The notes under the pieces are model-generated. The model did not search any database. It saw only the letters and a list, made by a program, of their open reading frames with translations, and was not told the origin of the DNA. Of a DNA stretch of 64,000 nt, positions 1 to 11,486 are shown one piece after another. The position numbers and the translations under genes were made by a program. This DNA is from Septoria linicola (lineage: Eukaryota; Ascomycota; Dothideomycetes; Mycosphaerellales; Mycosphaerellaceae): positions 992,001 to 1,056,000 of the forward strand of contig CP099419.1 in NCBI GenBank assembly GCA_024114885.1, in the 5' to 3' direction. Positions within the stretch are counted from its first letter, which is position 1, and every line of letters starts with the position of its first letter.

Positions 1-635
1 AGCGCGCCATTCGTTCTCAACAGTGCCCGTGAATGCACTCCAGTGCTGGCCTGGAGTTACACGAGCTAAGCGCGCTCTGCGATGCCTGAAGTAGAGCTGC
101 TTCGAGCTAAGCGTAGGCACCATGGCTTCGTGGTTAAGTACATGTCTAGTTGACTTTGCATTGTAGTCGAGTCAACGCTCGTAGGACAACCCTTCTTTGT
201 TCCAGGACTGCTTCTGAATACATTCCGGACTCAGGTGAGCAGAACGTGGCTTTGTTCATGCAGAACTCTTTGTGGCATGGCACTCGTGGCAGGCGAGTCT
301 GATGGTAGGATGCCATTGTTTTGAGTGATAGCAGTGTGTCGATCGTCAACAGTACCCAACAATTCGATAAGGCGAGCGACACTATGCGATGAAGCTTCAG
401 CGCATGTTTCCTCAGTGTCTTCGCGATATTGTTGCAGACTAATGCCATTGGACCCTCAGAATGGAACTGTCGTGCCGATGTCGCTCCACTTTGGGCCGCG
501 GATCCATTTCCACGTCTTGCACTCAAAACCAGCGGTCCCAAATGACCAGAATATTGCTGGTATCTTATCCACCCTCAGGCTAGACTTGGGCATCTTCAGC
601 GGCAGCAAATATCGCGCTCTGAAGTTCTTGTCAAC
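1..635. other. Intergenic left edge
   Basis: I see no gene here. Open frames exist on both strands but they overlap each other, lack plausible splice partners and have no recognisable motifs. The last part must contain the promoter of the short-chain dehydrogenase that starts at 636. Confidence 0.5.
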
Positions 636-1620
636 ATGCCGATCTTTGACTACACAGGAAAGGTCGTCCTTCTGACAGGTATTGGTGCTGTTGGAGATGG
701 TTATGGCAATGGCACAGCAATGTAAGAATGCCTTTGTTCTTATGTGTCTCACAACCTGATGAGTAGACCGACAGGGCAGCCGTGATGGCACGGCAAGGAG
801 CCACGATCTTCGGTTGTGACATCAACCTCGATGCGGCAAACCGTGCTCGCGATAGCATCAACGCTGAAGATGAAGTTAAAGCTCATGCAGCGAGGAGAAC
901 GATAAGCCAAGCTGTAGAGGTATTCCAAAAGCCAACGGTATGTCGACGATACCCATACCGGAATAGTGTGCAATAGCTGATAGCGTCATCGATCAGGATG
1001 TGACCAAGAAAGCTGCATGTGAAGCATTTGTGCAAGCATGCGTGGAGAAACACGGCCGTATCGACGTCCTGGTCAATGATGTGGGTAAGTCAGAGCCAGG
1101 GGGACCTGCTGAGCTCTCTGAAGAGACATGGGATGCGCAGACCGACGTGAATCTGAAGTCTGTATATCTGATGTGCCATCTTGTGCTGCCTCTTATGGAA
1201 AAGCAAGAAACAGGAGGCGCGGTACTCAATGTGTCCTCAGTGGCTGGGCTTCGGTATATTGGCAAGCCTCAAGTAGCCTACGCGGCCACCAAGGCAGCCA
1301 TCATCCAGTTCACAAAGACCACAGCTGTGATCTACGCTCAACGGACTGGTGGGAAAGTGCGGCTGAACACTGTTGTGCCTGGATTGATAAATAGCCCGCT
1401 CGTCTCTGTGTTGGCCGACAAGTATGCGGGAGGAAATCAGGAAGGGTATCGGAAGGTCCGAGACCAGCAGTCACCTACGGGTAAGATGGGCACTGTCTGG
1501 GACATAGCGAATGCTGCTCTGTACCTCTGCTCTGATGAGGCTGGGTACGTGACTGGCCAAGAGCTTGTTGTTGATGGTGCTGTGACCAACAGCACTGGTC
1601 AGCCTGACATGGGTCGATAG
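636..1620 (+). CDS. Short-chain dehydrogenase/reductase (classical SDR)
   Basis: Predicted NAD(P)-dependent oxidoreductase of 290 residues built from three exons: 636-721, 775-937 and 997-1620. The introns (722-774 and 938-996) are GT-AG, 53 and 59 bp, and keep the frame. The N-terminus (MPIFDYTGKVVLLTG) leads into a glycine-rich nucleotide-binding loop, GIGAVGDGYGNG. The usual NNAG motif appears as NDVG. The catalytic serine lies in NVSSVAG and the YxxxK pair in AYAATKAA. The C-terminal GQELVVDGA is the normal SDR ending. Substrate is unknown; sequence alone cannot separate sugar, polyol or secondary-metabolite dehydrogenases. The family assignment is firm. The start is the first ATG that gives the conserved beta1 strand. 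Confidence 0.88.
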
Positions 1621-1684
1621 TGCTATCAATACCGACTTTCAATCGTTTTGCATGACCAGGTGGGATTCCAGCATTTGATCGCGC

Positions 1685-2482
1685 TCAGTCCTTGGTCAAT
1701 TGCAGGAATTGGTCAATAGAGACCACTTGGTAGCCTCTCCCCTTCATTTCAGGCACCACTTTCGATAGCATGGGCACTGTCCACGACCTTCGGTCATGGC
1801 AGATGATGACTGCGCCAGGCCGAATCATGCTCAAGATATGCCAAGCATTGATTCTCCAGAAGCTAATGAACGGATCGTGGGGATAGATGCCGCCTAGAAT
1901 CGTCTTGTAGCCTGCCATAGTGACAACGTCGAGGATTCTTTGGCTGAAGACTCCAGACCCGGGTCGAAAGAGATGCAATCTGGGGCGCTCGCTACCTGCA
2001 GATTGGTATGCAGCATCAATGTACTCGTCTACTCGATGAATCTGCTCTTCGAGCACGTTACTGGGCAGCTGGATGCTAGGCTCATCGTGCATGGCGTGGT
2101 TGCCGAGTTCGTTTCCAGCCTTCACGATCTCAGTAAGTAGATTTTCATTGCCGGGAACCTGGCCGCCAATAACGAAGAAAGTGGCAGATGCGCCATTGTC
2201 CTTGAGAATGTCCAGAATCTGATTCGTATAAGGGCTCGGCGCGTCGTCAATAGTCAAGGCGATGATCTTCTTGTCCGTGTCGATTTGGAACAAGACCTCG
2301 GGGAAGCGGTTTTGAAAGTAGCTGATGAGCGCCTTGGGTGGCTTGTAGATAGTGTACAGGGGAATGACAACCAGAAGAAGCACAATTATGACAGTTGTCT
2401 GAGTCGCCATACGCGTTCGACGCGCCCTTCGCCTCGGCCAGCAGCGTCCGGGGAAGGTGAAGAACGAAGTCAGCAGCGGCAT
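1685..2482 (-). CDS. Membrane-anchored polysaccharide deacetylase (NodB fold)
   Basis: Intronless, 265 residues. A basic stretch (residues 17-24) is followed by one hydrophobic segment (about 31-46), so this looks like a type II anchored protein with its catalytic domain in the secretory lumen or cell wall. NodB landmarks follow in order: TIDDAPS (77-83) for the metal and base aspartates, NHAMHDE (128-134) in place of the usual H(S/T)xxH, RPGSG (173-177), and AVIICHD (224-230). Known family members remove N-acetyl groups from chitin or related wall polysaccharides; the exact substrate is inferred. A second ATG at 2410 would give 241 residues and still keep the anchor. The gene ends 64 bp from the convergent dehydrogenase. 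Confidence 0.85.
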   Translation of the reverse strand: MPLLTSFFTFPGRCWPRRRARRTRMATQTTVIIVLLLVVIPLYTIYKPPKALISYFQNRFPEVLFQIDTDKKIIALTIDDAPSPYTNQILDILKDNGASATFFVIGGQVPGNENLLTEIVKAGNELGNHAMHDEPSIQLPSNVLEEQIHRVDEYIDAAYQSAGSERPRLHLFRPGSGVFSQRILDVVTMAGYKTILGGIYPHDPFISFWRINAWHILSMIRPGAVIICHDRRSWTVPMLSKVVPEMKGRGYQVVSIDQFLQLTKD

Positions 2483-2738
2483 GACGACGCCATGTGCAAC
2501 GTGTTGATGGAGTCTCTCAGCGTGATGAATTTCGTGAAGTCAAAGTGGACTGCATCGCGTCCCCTTTCTTGACGTGTTGACCAATGGCGAGACGCGTGAA
2601 AGTGCTTGAGGCGGGTGGAGGCGGCTCAAAGCTTGGTTGTCCGGCTTGTGAGCGTGAGAGAGAGCATGTGGGGCACGCGAAGAGGAGGGTGCACTCTGTC
2701 CCTCATCAAGGTCGACAGAGCAGCCAGAACATTGTGGC

Positions 2739-4328
2739 ATGTCCATTCGCACTCTTGTCCGTCCTGTCTATACACCATTTCTGTCTCGACGAACAATTCC
2801 GATCACCTCTTACCTGACCCACCGCTACCAATCCTCCATTCCCGAGTGGCCGTACATCTATCGCCAAACACCGTCCGCAAACATGGCGCCGCAACTGGAC
2901 CAATTCTACCAAACGGTCGACTCGCTGGCGGATCCGTTCGTTGAGCGTCTTCGCCAGGCAGTCGCGATCCCGTCGATCTCAGCAGAGGAGGAGCGACGAC
3001 CGGATGTGATCAAGATGGGCCACTGGCTCAAAGAGCAGCTGGAGGCCCTGGGAGCACACATGGAAGCCCGCGAGTTGGGACCTCAGCCACACAAGGAGCA
3101 CTTGACGCTGCCACCTGCTGTCATTGGACGATACCCAGCACAAAAGGACTCCAGCAAGAGGACCATCTTGGTCTATGGACACTACGATGTGCAGCCCGCC
3201 AACCTGTCTGATGGCTGGGCCACGGAGCCCTTTGAGCTGAGCGTCGACGACAAAGGCAGAATGTACGGTCGTGGCAGCACCGACGACAAGGGCCCCGTGC
3301 TGGGCTGGCTAAATGTCATCGAGTCGCACAAGAAGGCCGGCATCGACTTCCCCGTCAACCTGCTCATGTGCTTCGAGGGCATGGAAGAGTACGGCTCCGA
3401 GGGCCTGGACGACTTCATCATCGCCGAGTGCAAGCCTGGCAAGTTCTTTGAAGACGCCGACGCAGTGTGCATCTCCGACAACTACTGGCTGGGCACGGAG
3501 AAGCCGTGTCTAACATACGGTTTGCGAGGATGCAGCTACTATTCCATCGAGATCAGCGGTCCTGCTCAGGACCTGCATTCTGGAGTGTTCGGCGGCACTG
3601 CACAGGAACCGATGACCGATCTGGTCCGCGTCATGGGCAGTCTGGTCGACACGGATGGTAACATTCAGATCGACGGCATCAAGGACCTCGTTGCTCCGCT
3701 GACCAAAGAAGAAGAGAGCCTGTACACCAACATTGCCTTCACCATGGACAACTTGTACGAGTCGCTCGGAAGCAAAACGGGCATCTTTCCGGACAAGGAG
3801 CGCACGCTCATGGCTCGCTGGAGATATCCTTCTCTCTCACTCCACGGCGTCGAGGGTGCCTTCTCGGCGCCCGGGGCCAAAACCGTCATCCCGGCCAAGG
3901 TCACTGGCAAGTTCTCCATCCGCACAGTGCCAGACATGGAGCCCGATCAAGTCGACAAGCTGGTCTACGCACACGTGGACAAGGTCTTCAAGTCCCTGAA
4001 GTCCAAGAACACAATCAACTGCTTCTTGCAACATGCCGGCAAGTGGTGGGTCGCATCACCTAAGCATTGGAACTTTACCGCGGCTGCCAAGGCCGTCGAA
4101 AGCGTATGGCACACCAAGCCAGATCTGACGCGAGAAGGCGGCAGCATTCCCGTCACATTAACTTTCGAGCAAGCAACTGGAAAGAATGTGTTGCTGCTGC
4201 CGATGGGAAGCTCGACTGATGCTGCTCACTCGATCAACGAGAAGCTCGACCGTCGCAACTACATTGAGGGAATCAAGCTGCTTGGTGCATACCTGCACTA
4301 CGTTGCCGAGGAGCCTATGGAGGGGTAG
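2739..4328 (+). CDS. DUG1: Cys-Gly metallodipeptidase (M20 family)
   Basis: Intronless, 529 residues, matching fungal Dug1, the di-zinc dipeptidase that cleaves Cys-Gly in the alternative glutathione degradation pathway and resembles animal carnosinase CN2. Visible M20 signatures are VYGHYDVQPA (about 145-154, zinc His), GRGSTDDKGP (177-186, bridging Asp), FEGMEEYGSEG (212-222, general base and zinc Glu) and SGPAQDLHSGVFGG in the lid region. A C-terminal zinc His is expected in DAAHSIN. Two in-frame starts are possible: 2739, or 2883 (residue 49, MAPQLDQF), where yeast-type cytosolic Dug1 begins. The extra 48 residues are rich in Arg, Ser and Thr and nearly free of acids, like a mitochondrial presequence. 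Confidence 0.95.
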   Translation: MSIRTLVRPVYTPFLSRRTIPITSYLTHRYQSSIPEWPYIYRQTPSANMAPQLDQFYQTVDSLADPFVERLRQAVAIPSISAEEERRPDVIKMGHWLKEQLEALGAHMEARELGPQPHKEHLTLPPAVIGRYPAQKDSSKRTILVYGHYDVQPANLSDGWATEPFELSVDDKGRMYGRGSTDDKGPVLGWLNVIESHKKAGIDFPVNLLMCFEGMEEYGSEGLDDFIIAECKPGKFFEDADAVCISDNYWLGTEKPCLTYGLRGCSYYSIEISGPAQDLHSGVFGGTAQEPMTDLVRVMGSLVDTDGNIQIDGIKDLVAPLTKEEESLYTNIAFTMDNLYESLGSKTGIFPDKERTLMARWRYPSLSLHGVEGAFSAPGAKTVIPAKVTGKFSIRTVPDMEPDQVDKLVYAHVDKVFKSLKSKNTINCFLQHAGKWWVASPKHWNFTAAAKAVESVWHTKPDLTREGGSIPVTLTFEQATGKNVLLLPMGSSTDAAHSINEKLDRRNYIEGIKLLGAYLHYVAEEPMEG

Positions 4329-5015
4329 AATGACATACAAGCTCTAGAGGGGGAAGATGATTTGCCCATCATACCAGCCACTGTGGCGGTATGCTCAGTC
4401 CTGTGACGATGATAGCCAGGCTGCATGTCCAGACATGTTGGAGTATTCCGAGATGGGAACTGCAAGCGCAGTGATGCTTCTGCTTGCAGCCATGACATGT
4501 AAAGCCCGAACTGTTGCGAGGCTCGCTTAAAGTGAGATAGCCCAAGCAGACCCGGCCTTTTACAGATGCGTCGCAAACACTACTCGGCAAAAACAGCCGA
4601 AGCATAGAACGCACGTCTCTGCATATAGCGCATCAAGATATGGCAGATCCTGAATGTCAAACGACACAAACTTCAGCTTCCGCAAATCTCTCCCTCACAG
4701 CATGCATCACAAAACAAGACAAGTGAGGAACGAGTAAAGCTTATCAAACTCTCCAGTTTCGACAAACGCCGCTATCGTGACGTTTTCAACATTACTGATT
4801 ATATACAACAGAACTGTAGTTGGTGGTGGTGGTATAGTGCGCCTCACAACCTTTCGCTTTCCTCAAAAACAAAGAATACTGTGCTGCTGGACATCCAATC
4901 GTTTGGCCGTTTCATGCTGCATCAAGCACGTCAAGCACTCTCGTCGTCGTCAATCCTTTTCTAATCTCTTCTTCTATCTTGCTGGAAGATACCAGGAGCG
5001 CGGGATGGACGTCAC
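4329..5015. other. Intergenic, convergent gene ends
   Basis: Lies between the 3' ends of DUG1 (+) and the secreted protein gene (-), so it should hold two terminators. I see no gene and no clear repeat. Confidence 0.5.
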
Positions 5016-5739
5016 TTAGATGTCGAGCTTGAGGTTGAGGACGTTGACGATTCGAAGCGACTTGAGGATGCCGTTGACGAGCTTAAGGACACCCTCAAGG
5101 ATGTTCTCAAGGTCGTCAAGGAGGTTGTTCAAGGTGGTGGTGAGTGGCTCGGCAATCTCGCCGAGCTCGACTAAGTGCAGTGTTAGTAATGTTTCATGTC
5201 TATCATGCTGATCTGAGCGGATACAACTTACGACCGGGAACGACCTTGGTGGCGTTGTCAACAGTGCCGGTAATCTCAACCAAAAGGTTGGTAACAACGT
5301 GAACGACAGCAGAGACATCGACGCTAGCTTGGCGGGAGGCGAGCGAGCCAACGACTGGAAGACCCTTGGTAAGACCAGTGACAGAGCCGGCGACAGGAAG
5401 ACCAGAGGTAAGACCAGTCACAATGTTGAGCACACCGCCGACGTTGGTCAGGTCAGTGAGGTCCTTGGTCTGGTTGAGGACAGTGCTGACAGTCTCGACA
5501 ATGATGGAAACCTCGGTCTTGATGGTAGCGGTGATGTTTGCGAGGTCGACACCTGCGACATCGACATCGGCAACGGTGTCGACGGTGGCGTTGATGGCGC
5601 CGGTCAGGGAGGTGACCTGGGTGTAGAGGCCCTGCACGAGCTCGAGGACGTTGCCGATATGGCGCTTCTCGACAGAGAGAGCTGGGGCGGCGATAGAGCC
5701 AGCGGCGAAGGCGCCGACAGTGAGGAGGGAGAAACGCAT
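5016..5739 (-). CDS. Small secreted protein with internal repeats, unknown function
   Basis: Two exons, 5739-5232 and 5170-5016, with a 61-bp GT-AG intron give 220 residues. The first 18 or so residues (MRFSLLTVGAFAAGSIAA) are a clear signal peptide. A Lys-Arg pair at about residues 25-26 (VEKRH) could be a Kex2 site, leaving a mature protein that begins HIGNVLE. The rest is poor in cysteine and aromatics, rich in Val, Thr, Leu and Gly, and has a repeated TGLTxGLPVxGS motif near residues 110-130. The C-terminal part alternates Leu and Val with Asn, suggesting amphipathic helices. I do not recognise a named family. It could be a surface or wall-associated protein; that is inference from composition only. 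Signal peptide and splicing are well supported. Confidence 0.75.
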
Positions 5740-7166
5740 TCTTGCTGTTGTGGTTGTTGTTTTGCTCGAAAGAGTGACTGCGGTGAGATGTTATAAAAGA
5801 GTGTAAAGAGCAAAGAACGGTTGACTGTCGTTTCGGTTCGTAGAGTGTGAAAGCGGACGAGGAAAAGAAAGAAGAAGGAAGAGGAAGCGACAGGTATAGT
5901 CAGGTTCTTGTAGCTGGCTCTTGGCCTGTCACGGATTCCGCAACTTTCAACGCTTTGGTTGTGCACTCGTAGTGCTGCCGACCGTCAACTCCTCCCGACG
6001 AGGGTGTTTGATGAACCTTTCGGGCACAGTGCCATTGCACTCGTCCTAGTCGGAGCTGAACGCCTTATCGGCGTCGTTAGCATTCACGCGAGCGGTGATC
6101 TTCAGCGAGGGTCGTCTTATAGCTGTCTACGCGATAGCTGTGATTCTCCAGACCGGTAGAATTGCTCAAATTCGTCTTGGTCCATTGAGCGCGAGAATTC
6201 TGCCTGATGCGCGGCTGCGATTGGTCTTCATTTCAGGTAGGATAGGGATGGATGTTCGCGTCGGCAAGCCGCGAGTGCTGTTCGTGCTGAAATGCAGTAA
6301 GGTCTGAGAGGACTAGTCGCAGTGCTAGACATGGCGTGTCGTTGTGACAGGGGAGGTAGTAGGAGTAGTAGCGCACGTGCGGTCCTTGAGGTGCTTGACG
6401 CTGCTGATGACGAACACACCAAATTCGCCGATGCCGCGCTATATGAGAATGTGGTTGATGGAGTCGGTGGCAGTTCAGAAAGTCTGTACGGTAAGCTGTT
6501 CTTCTTTCCCTCTACGGTCGTGACTTCTGCTACACTACGCGCTTTGCTGTTTACCAGCAGCACATAGCTATACCGCGCATTGCTGGAGGTGACGTCGTCG
6601 GTCGTCGGGTGTACCACGGGGTAGATCAGCGTATTAATTTCGGTACCTGGATCGTCTTCTCGATAGGACCTGTGCTTGGCACTGGCAAGATATGGAGGTG
6701 GAGCTCATGTCTAATTGTTGGCATGCCGGCGTCGAATTGGTGTTGCAGGTCGAAGCTCCACTATGAGTGAACAGCTCCTGCTCTCCAATGCTAGGCAGTT
6801 CTGTGCTCCTTCTGTTACAATCTCACATGCTCTTTCTTCTGTTTGCGACGCGAACCGTTTAGCATGATCGCGCACGCATCGACGCCACCATCGCCCAGCC
6901 CGTATCGTCGTCATTGCAGTGCCTCATCATGGACGGAGATCATCCTGTTGTCGCGGCTATTGGAGTCAGCGGACTGTGAACGGTGGCAACGCTTGCGGCT
7001 GCGCTCTTGCTTGATCCCTGTCTTTAGCCGTCAACCGAGACCAGGGTATGCGTAGAAAGTCAGGAGGATATTCATGAGATTTATCATTACTGTGAGCGAG
7101 TGTCTACAGCATACGTGATCGAGACATAACGTCGTAAGCATCGGGTTATTCATCGTCATTGTCGTT
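5740..7166. other. Intergenic, 1.4 kb
   Basis: Contains the promoter of the secreted protein gene (minus strand, towards 5740) and the 3' flank of the F-box gene. The candidate frames here are short, lack domains and do not splice into anything recognisable. Confidence 0.45.
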
Positions 7167-8796
7167 TCATCCCCATGGAAATGCACTCCCTCGCAAGACT
7201 CTTCTCAGCTGCTCCTCGCAACCGAGTAGTCCATCCTTGAGCTTCTTTGGAACCACGTTAGTCTTCTTTCTAGAAGGTAGCCATCTGGAGATGCGCAAGC
7301 TTCTACGTCCATCAGCCTCACGATGCTCCACCTCCAATCGCTCCAGACGAGCTGGGAAGGCCGCTGAGCCCGCGCTTGGGCTTAGCATGATGGGAATATC
7401 AGCCATGTCGTTTCTGGGGACTCGACGCGATCGCTTGATCATTGGCGCCAACGCATCGTCCCAAGTGCCATGAGACAATTCAATACCATCGAGACGCAGC
7501 TCTTTGATCGAGGATTTGTGCCCAGCCAGAAAGTCGCTGATGCATTCGGCTGACGTATTGACGTTTTCGACCTGGAGCTGCTTCATGTTGGTGAAGCGCA
7601 ATGAGTGAGAAGTTCTGCGAGCTAAAGGTTGATCGGCTAGTGCAGGATGCTGTCCCAGTAATGACGAGGGCGGCACGCTTGGCTGCTTCACAGGCAGCTC
7701 TCCCTTAGAGCCAAGCCATCGAAAGTGAAAGGTCTCCATACGCGCCTGGAAGTTGCGAAGATATGTCTGCAGAAGCTTGAACAGATCGGGTTCTTGTGTA
7801 GCGCCTGTGCTGGGGATGTTGACCACGTCCATAGTCAAATGGCGAATACGCGACCATCGGCTCGCAGATCGTGGCGAAGCACCAAGGCCGAGCAATGGCG
7901 ATAGAGACAGGATGCCCCCAGGGTGTACAGGCGACAAGGTAAGCGTGTCCAGTGCATTCAAAGAGTTCTTTTCTACGGCAATGCGCAGTGATATCAACGC
8001 GTAGTCGACAACGCTTCTCTTATATCTTTGGTGAGCCTCGTAGCCAGGACATGAGACGGCAAGATGCTGGACGTTGATCAAAGCCGAGAAAGCGCGAACA
8101 AAGGCGGCCACATTTGTAGCTGCATGGAACAGTGCAGGATACTGGCGTGTCAAAATATCGGTTGTGCCCGCATCGCCATACTTCGGACGTCGACCTGAGG
8201 GGTCTTGAAGTTGTGGTGTGTATGTATAGCTGAGCTCGGCTCCAGTCTCTGGGTCAATGAGTGGTGGGAGAAAAGTATCTTGGGAGTGTGGCATTCTGAA
8301 GCAAAGTTTCTTCACATAAAACCCCAGTCTGTCCAGTGCTGCTAGCCTCGATGGCTTGGTAAAGGTATTGGTCTTGAAGGTAATGCTAAGATCAGAGAAC
8401 AGCGCCGGCGCTGCTCGTACACTGAAATCATGGCATGCGAGTCGCAGATTGGCCAGATCACGGGTTGGTAAGAACGATAAAAGTCTGTCTCGGCACTTGT
8501 CCTCGAGCCAGAACTTCAGAAAAATGCTACTGTCACACAACACGAAGCTGCAGACCGATGCGTAGCTCTCAAAAGCTGGTGAGTACCTGCGTTAGGGCGG
8601 TTCGAGTGATTAATGGACGCGTGGTATGCTTACATCTATCACTGCTAGTATCGATCTCTCCGAACAACAGCCTGCTCCCTCCACTGCGCGATGTACCAGC
8701 TGACGTGGCGGATGCGACGGATGATACGGTGGAGAATGCTGTCGAAGGCTTACTAGCCAGGACATATCCGTTGTGTTTGTCGTGCTTGCGATCCAT
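7167..8796 (-). CDS. F-box-like protein
   Basis: Two exons, 8796-8634 and 8575-7167, with a 58-bp intron whose CTAAC branch site sits just upstream of the acceptor, give 523 residues. After a Ser/Thr/Ala-rich N-terminus (about 1-55) comes an F-box-like helix pair, DRLLSFLPTRDLANLRLAC, followed by HDFSVRAAPALFSDLSI. Known F-box proteins bind Skp1 through this region and recruit substrates to SCF ubiquitin ligases. The remainder (about 110-500) has leucine-rich stretches such as IRHLTMDVVNI and MKQLQVENV, like the LRR-type substrate domains of fungal F-box proteins. Substrate is unknown. Without the first exon the protein would have no ATG, so the splice model matters. Confidence 0.75.
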
Positions 8797-9870
8797 GATT
8801 GAGAAAGACTATCATGAAGTTGATAATGAACGCAGCATTGAGTTATTGCTCTGATCGTGCGGAATCAATATCGTGGAGATAGACTCGGATGAAGAGGAAC
8901 ATCGAAAGTCTGAGGCATCGCGACGGCCAGATCCCACCAGACCTACCACGCCACGGCAGATGCATGTTGTGTTCTGCTTGTGCGTTAGCTGTGAGTCACC
9001 TTGTCGATTCTAGTGGCGAGCATTGTCGCAAACTGGCAGAGCTTGATGCAGCAGATGCAGTGTACGAATAGTTTGAACGCAGAAAGCACACGACCATATC
9101 GCGAAAGTAGAACAATGTAGACGATGTGTGTGGCTAAGGTCGGCACAGAGGCTTGCCAGAATACAGCGGCCCATGCAGAGCGGTGTTTCAGGGTAGCTTT
9201 GGCCAATGACAAGCTCTGACATTCTCTAAGCTGCATATTGTATGCTGCAGGAGATCAGCTGAAACTGGCTAGTCAATCGCGAATGCCGCACATCGCGTGC
9301 GTGCATGTTCGAATGCGTGTAGTCGTGTTTGTTTTGGTATGAAATGGTGGGATGAGGTGTTGAAAGTGGTCCGGTGGCCTCGGCGATGTGAAAGTCAAAC
9401 ATCACGTCAGGTCCGCCACGCGTGCATCTCGCGTTGCGAAAATGACACGCTATGGCTACGCTTCATGTGACTAGCTTTGTCGGTGGAAGACCATGTCAAA
9501 ACAGTACTGCAGCTCTTCCAAGCTCAGTTTGTTCCCATGCCCGACGCAATCGCTCTACCTACGAATGAAGCGCTGCGCCATTGGCACTGTCCAATGTCTA
9601 CTGGAGCGTCAGCGAGGCCCAAGCGGCCTCGTACATTTTCTCCTCAAATTGCATCGAGTGACGGACTGTCAGGAAGTATTGTGGCCGAGCGAGTAGGACT
9701 GCTCGCCATTGGGTGAGCCATGCAGCGGGTACTGGAGCTGGAAAAGCCTCATACAGCTTGCAGGCCGAAGGTCCTCTAGCAAGACATGAATGGATTTCAC
9801 TCTAGAGCATCGTGCGTCCGTTGCCATGATGATTGTGGTTGTAGTGTTTGGCTGAAAGCTCTGTGCAAGA
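8797..9870. other. Intergenic, 1.1 kb
   Basis: Upstream of the F-box gene and downstream of NAS2. No frame here has a recognisable domain or a convincing splice structure. I see nothing else. Confidence 0.45.
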
Positions 9871-10659
9871 TTATAGCGGCACGAGGTGGCATCCAAGCAG
9901 CCCGCGACCGCCCCAATCTCGACGAGGAATTAAGCGCAAGTCGTGCGTCTGAGAATTCATCTCCTCGTCGTCGCGTAGCACTTTTACCAAAATGGTGTGC
10001 TGTCTCAAGTCAGCTTACGGTCCTCCAGGGCTCGACGATTACTCACATTTTCATTCTGTTGGACAACTTGAGCCACTTTGCCTAGTCGTTCATGATTTGT
10101 CCAGTTGACGTAGCCAAATTTGGTGACTTTATCGCCTGGTTTCATGCCCGCTTGATCTGCTGGACTCGATGGCACCACTGCATTGACCCTTGCAAATGGA
10201 GGCTCTACCACTGGTGCCGCTGCTGCGACAGTGGTTCTCTGTGTCTGTGCAGGAAGTTGCTCAGTGGGCTTGCCAGCCGCGAACTGTTCGTAGACAGCGT
10301 CTTCCAGTCTCTTCATCACAGCTTTATGGTCATTCTTGAGGCGGATGATCCTCGCTCTTGTCGTGCGGATCTGGGCTACGTCGATGTCGGATCGTGGAAA
10401 CCCATCAGCTGTAGTGAGGGACGTGTTCATGTCGACTTGGTGCTAGCTCAGCGTGAGCAGATGCCATCTACACGACCAGCTCTATACCTACAGAATCAAG
10501 GACTGAGCCGAGCGCGGACAATTCGGCCTCCAAGTTCTCTTTCTGTGCAATGATTTCCTGCAGCGACTGCTTCGCTATGGTGCCACTTGCTGTTGCTCCG
10601 CCTGAAGTCGGGCCTGAAGCCACTGTTGGCGCATGCAGGTCGTCCATTCTGAGACCCAT
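9871..10659 (-). CDS. NAS2: 26S proteasome assembly chaperone Nas2 (PSMD9/p27)
   Basis: Three exons, 10659-10492, 10442-10047 and 9999-9871, separated by 49- and 47-bp introns, give 230 residues. Nas2 is an assembly chaperone of the proteasome base and binds the Rpt5 ATPase. The N-terminal helices end in VDMNTSL, then the conserved block GFPRSDIDVAQIRTTRA. A PDZ-like domain follows (FARVNAVVPSSPADQAGM and KPGDKVTKFGYVNW). The third exon supplies the last PDZ strand and the invariant C-terminal tail RRDWGGRGLLGCHLVPL. Both splice sites are fixed by this conserved alignment. A second in-frame ATG at 10647 (MDDLHAPT) is an equally good start. A single-copy housekeeping gene is expected. Confidence 0.93.
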
Positions 10660-11486
10660 TGGCAATTAGGTGGCGATAAGTCGACGATGATGGCTTGGGA
10701 AGGGTGAGAATGAGAAGCTGTATGAGGCAACAGTAGAGGACGTAATTGTCGACCTACGCTATGCGTGAATGCGGGGCACCGAGCCCGATGTCCTTTCAAT
10801 TTGCTTGACTGAAGCAATGCTCTGGCACAAGAAAGTGAAAGTCCCAACCTGGTCTGGGTGCGCGGTCTTTTGTCTGTTTACCAGTGATAGATTATCGACA
10901 GAATAGCAATGTCCAGCAAAGGCAAATGAAGACTGCCGAGTGGACAGCGGAGGGCGATCCGGCAAGTCTCTACTAGCGCGTTTGACTGCCACGTTCCTGC
11001 CAACTAAACGCAAATCCTCCTTCACTTCTGAACCTCATCTGAAAGATCAATGATTCCGATTGTTCGGCGCAGTCTCGCATCTGGCTGTCAAAAGAGCGAG
11101 GGCTGATGTACGCGGCCGGAAACGTGAGATTCTGCTGCTTTGCCGCTGTTTTCCTGTCGTCGTTGTGACGTGAAGGCATGCTAATCAGCTCATCTCTGAT
11201 TGGGGCGCATATCCTCGCGAGAACTTCGATCAGCCTTGCGTTGCTTTCATACGTCAGTCGATGCTCCACGTCGGACGAGAACAGCAAGGTCTTTGTCTGC
11301 CGAACGCGTGCGCGTGTATTCGGAGCGTCACTCTTGCATAAGAGAGCGAGCGGAAGGTACGAGCAGCTCGCCATTGCTGTCATAATTCGAGTCCGATAGG
11401 TAAGGTATATGAAAGAAACGTCCCCGTCTTCTCCTGTCTCCCGATGTGTCCTTCGACTTCTCCATAACATTCACATGCAAGCAACT
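10660..11486. other. Divergent promoter region of NAS2 and catalase
   Basis: About 830 bp between two divergent starts. It must hold both promoters. I see no conserved gene; open frames on the minus strand are mirror images of the catalase 5' end. Confidence 0.5.

Noticed and set aside
5299..5796. Long plus-strand frame of 165 codons, Asp/Gly-rich
   Set aside because: It lies exactly antisense to the secreted protein gene, which has a signal peptide and a good intron. The composition is the mirror of Val/Thr codons.
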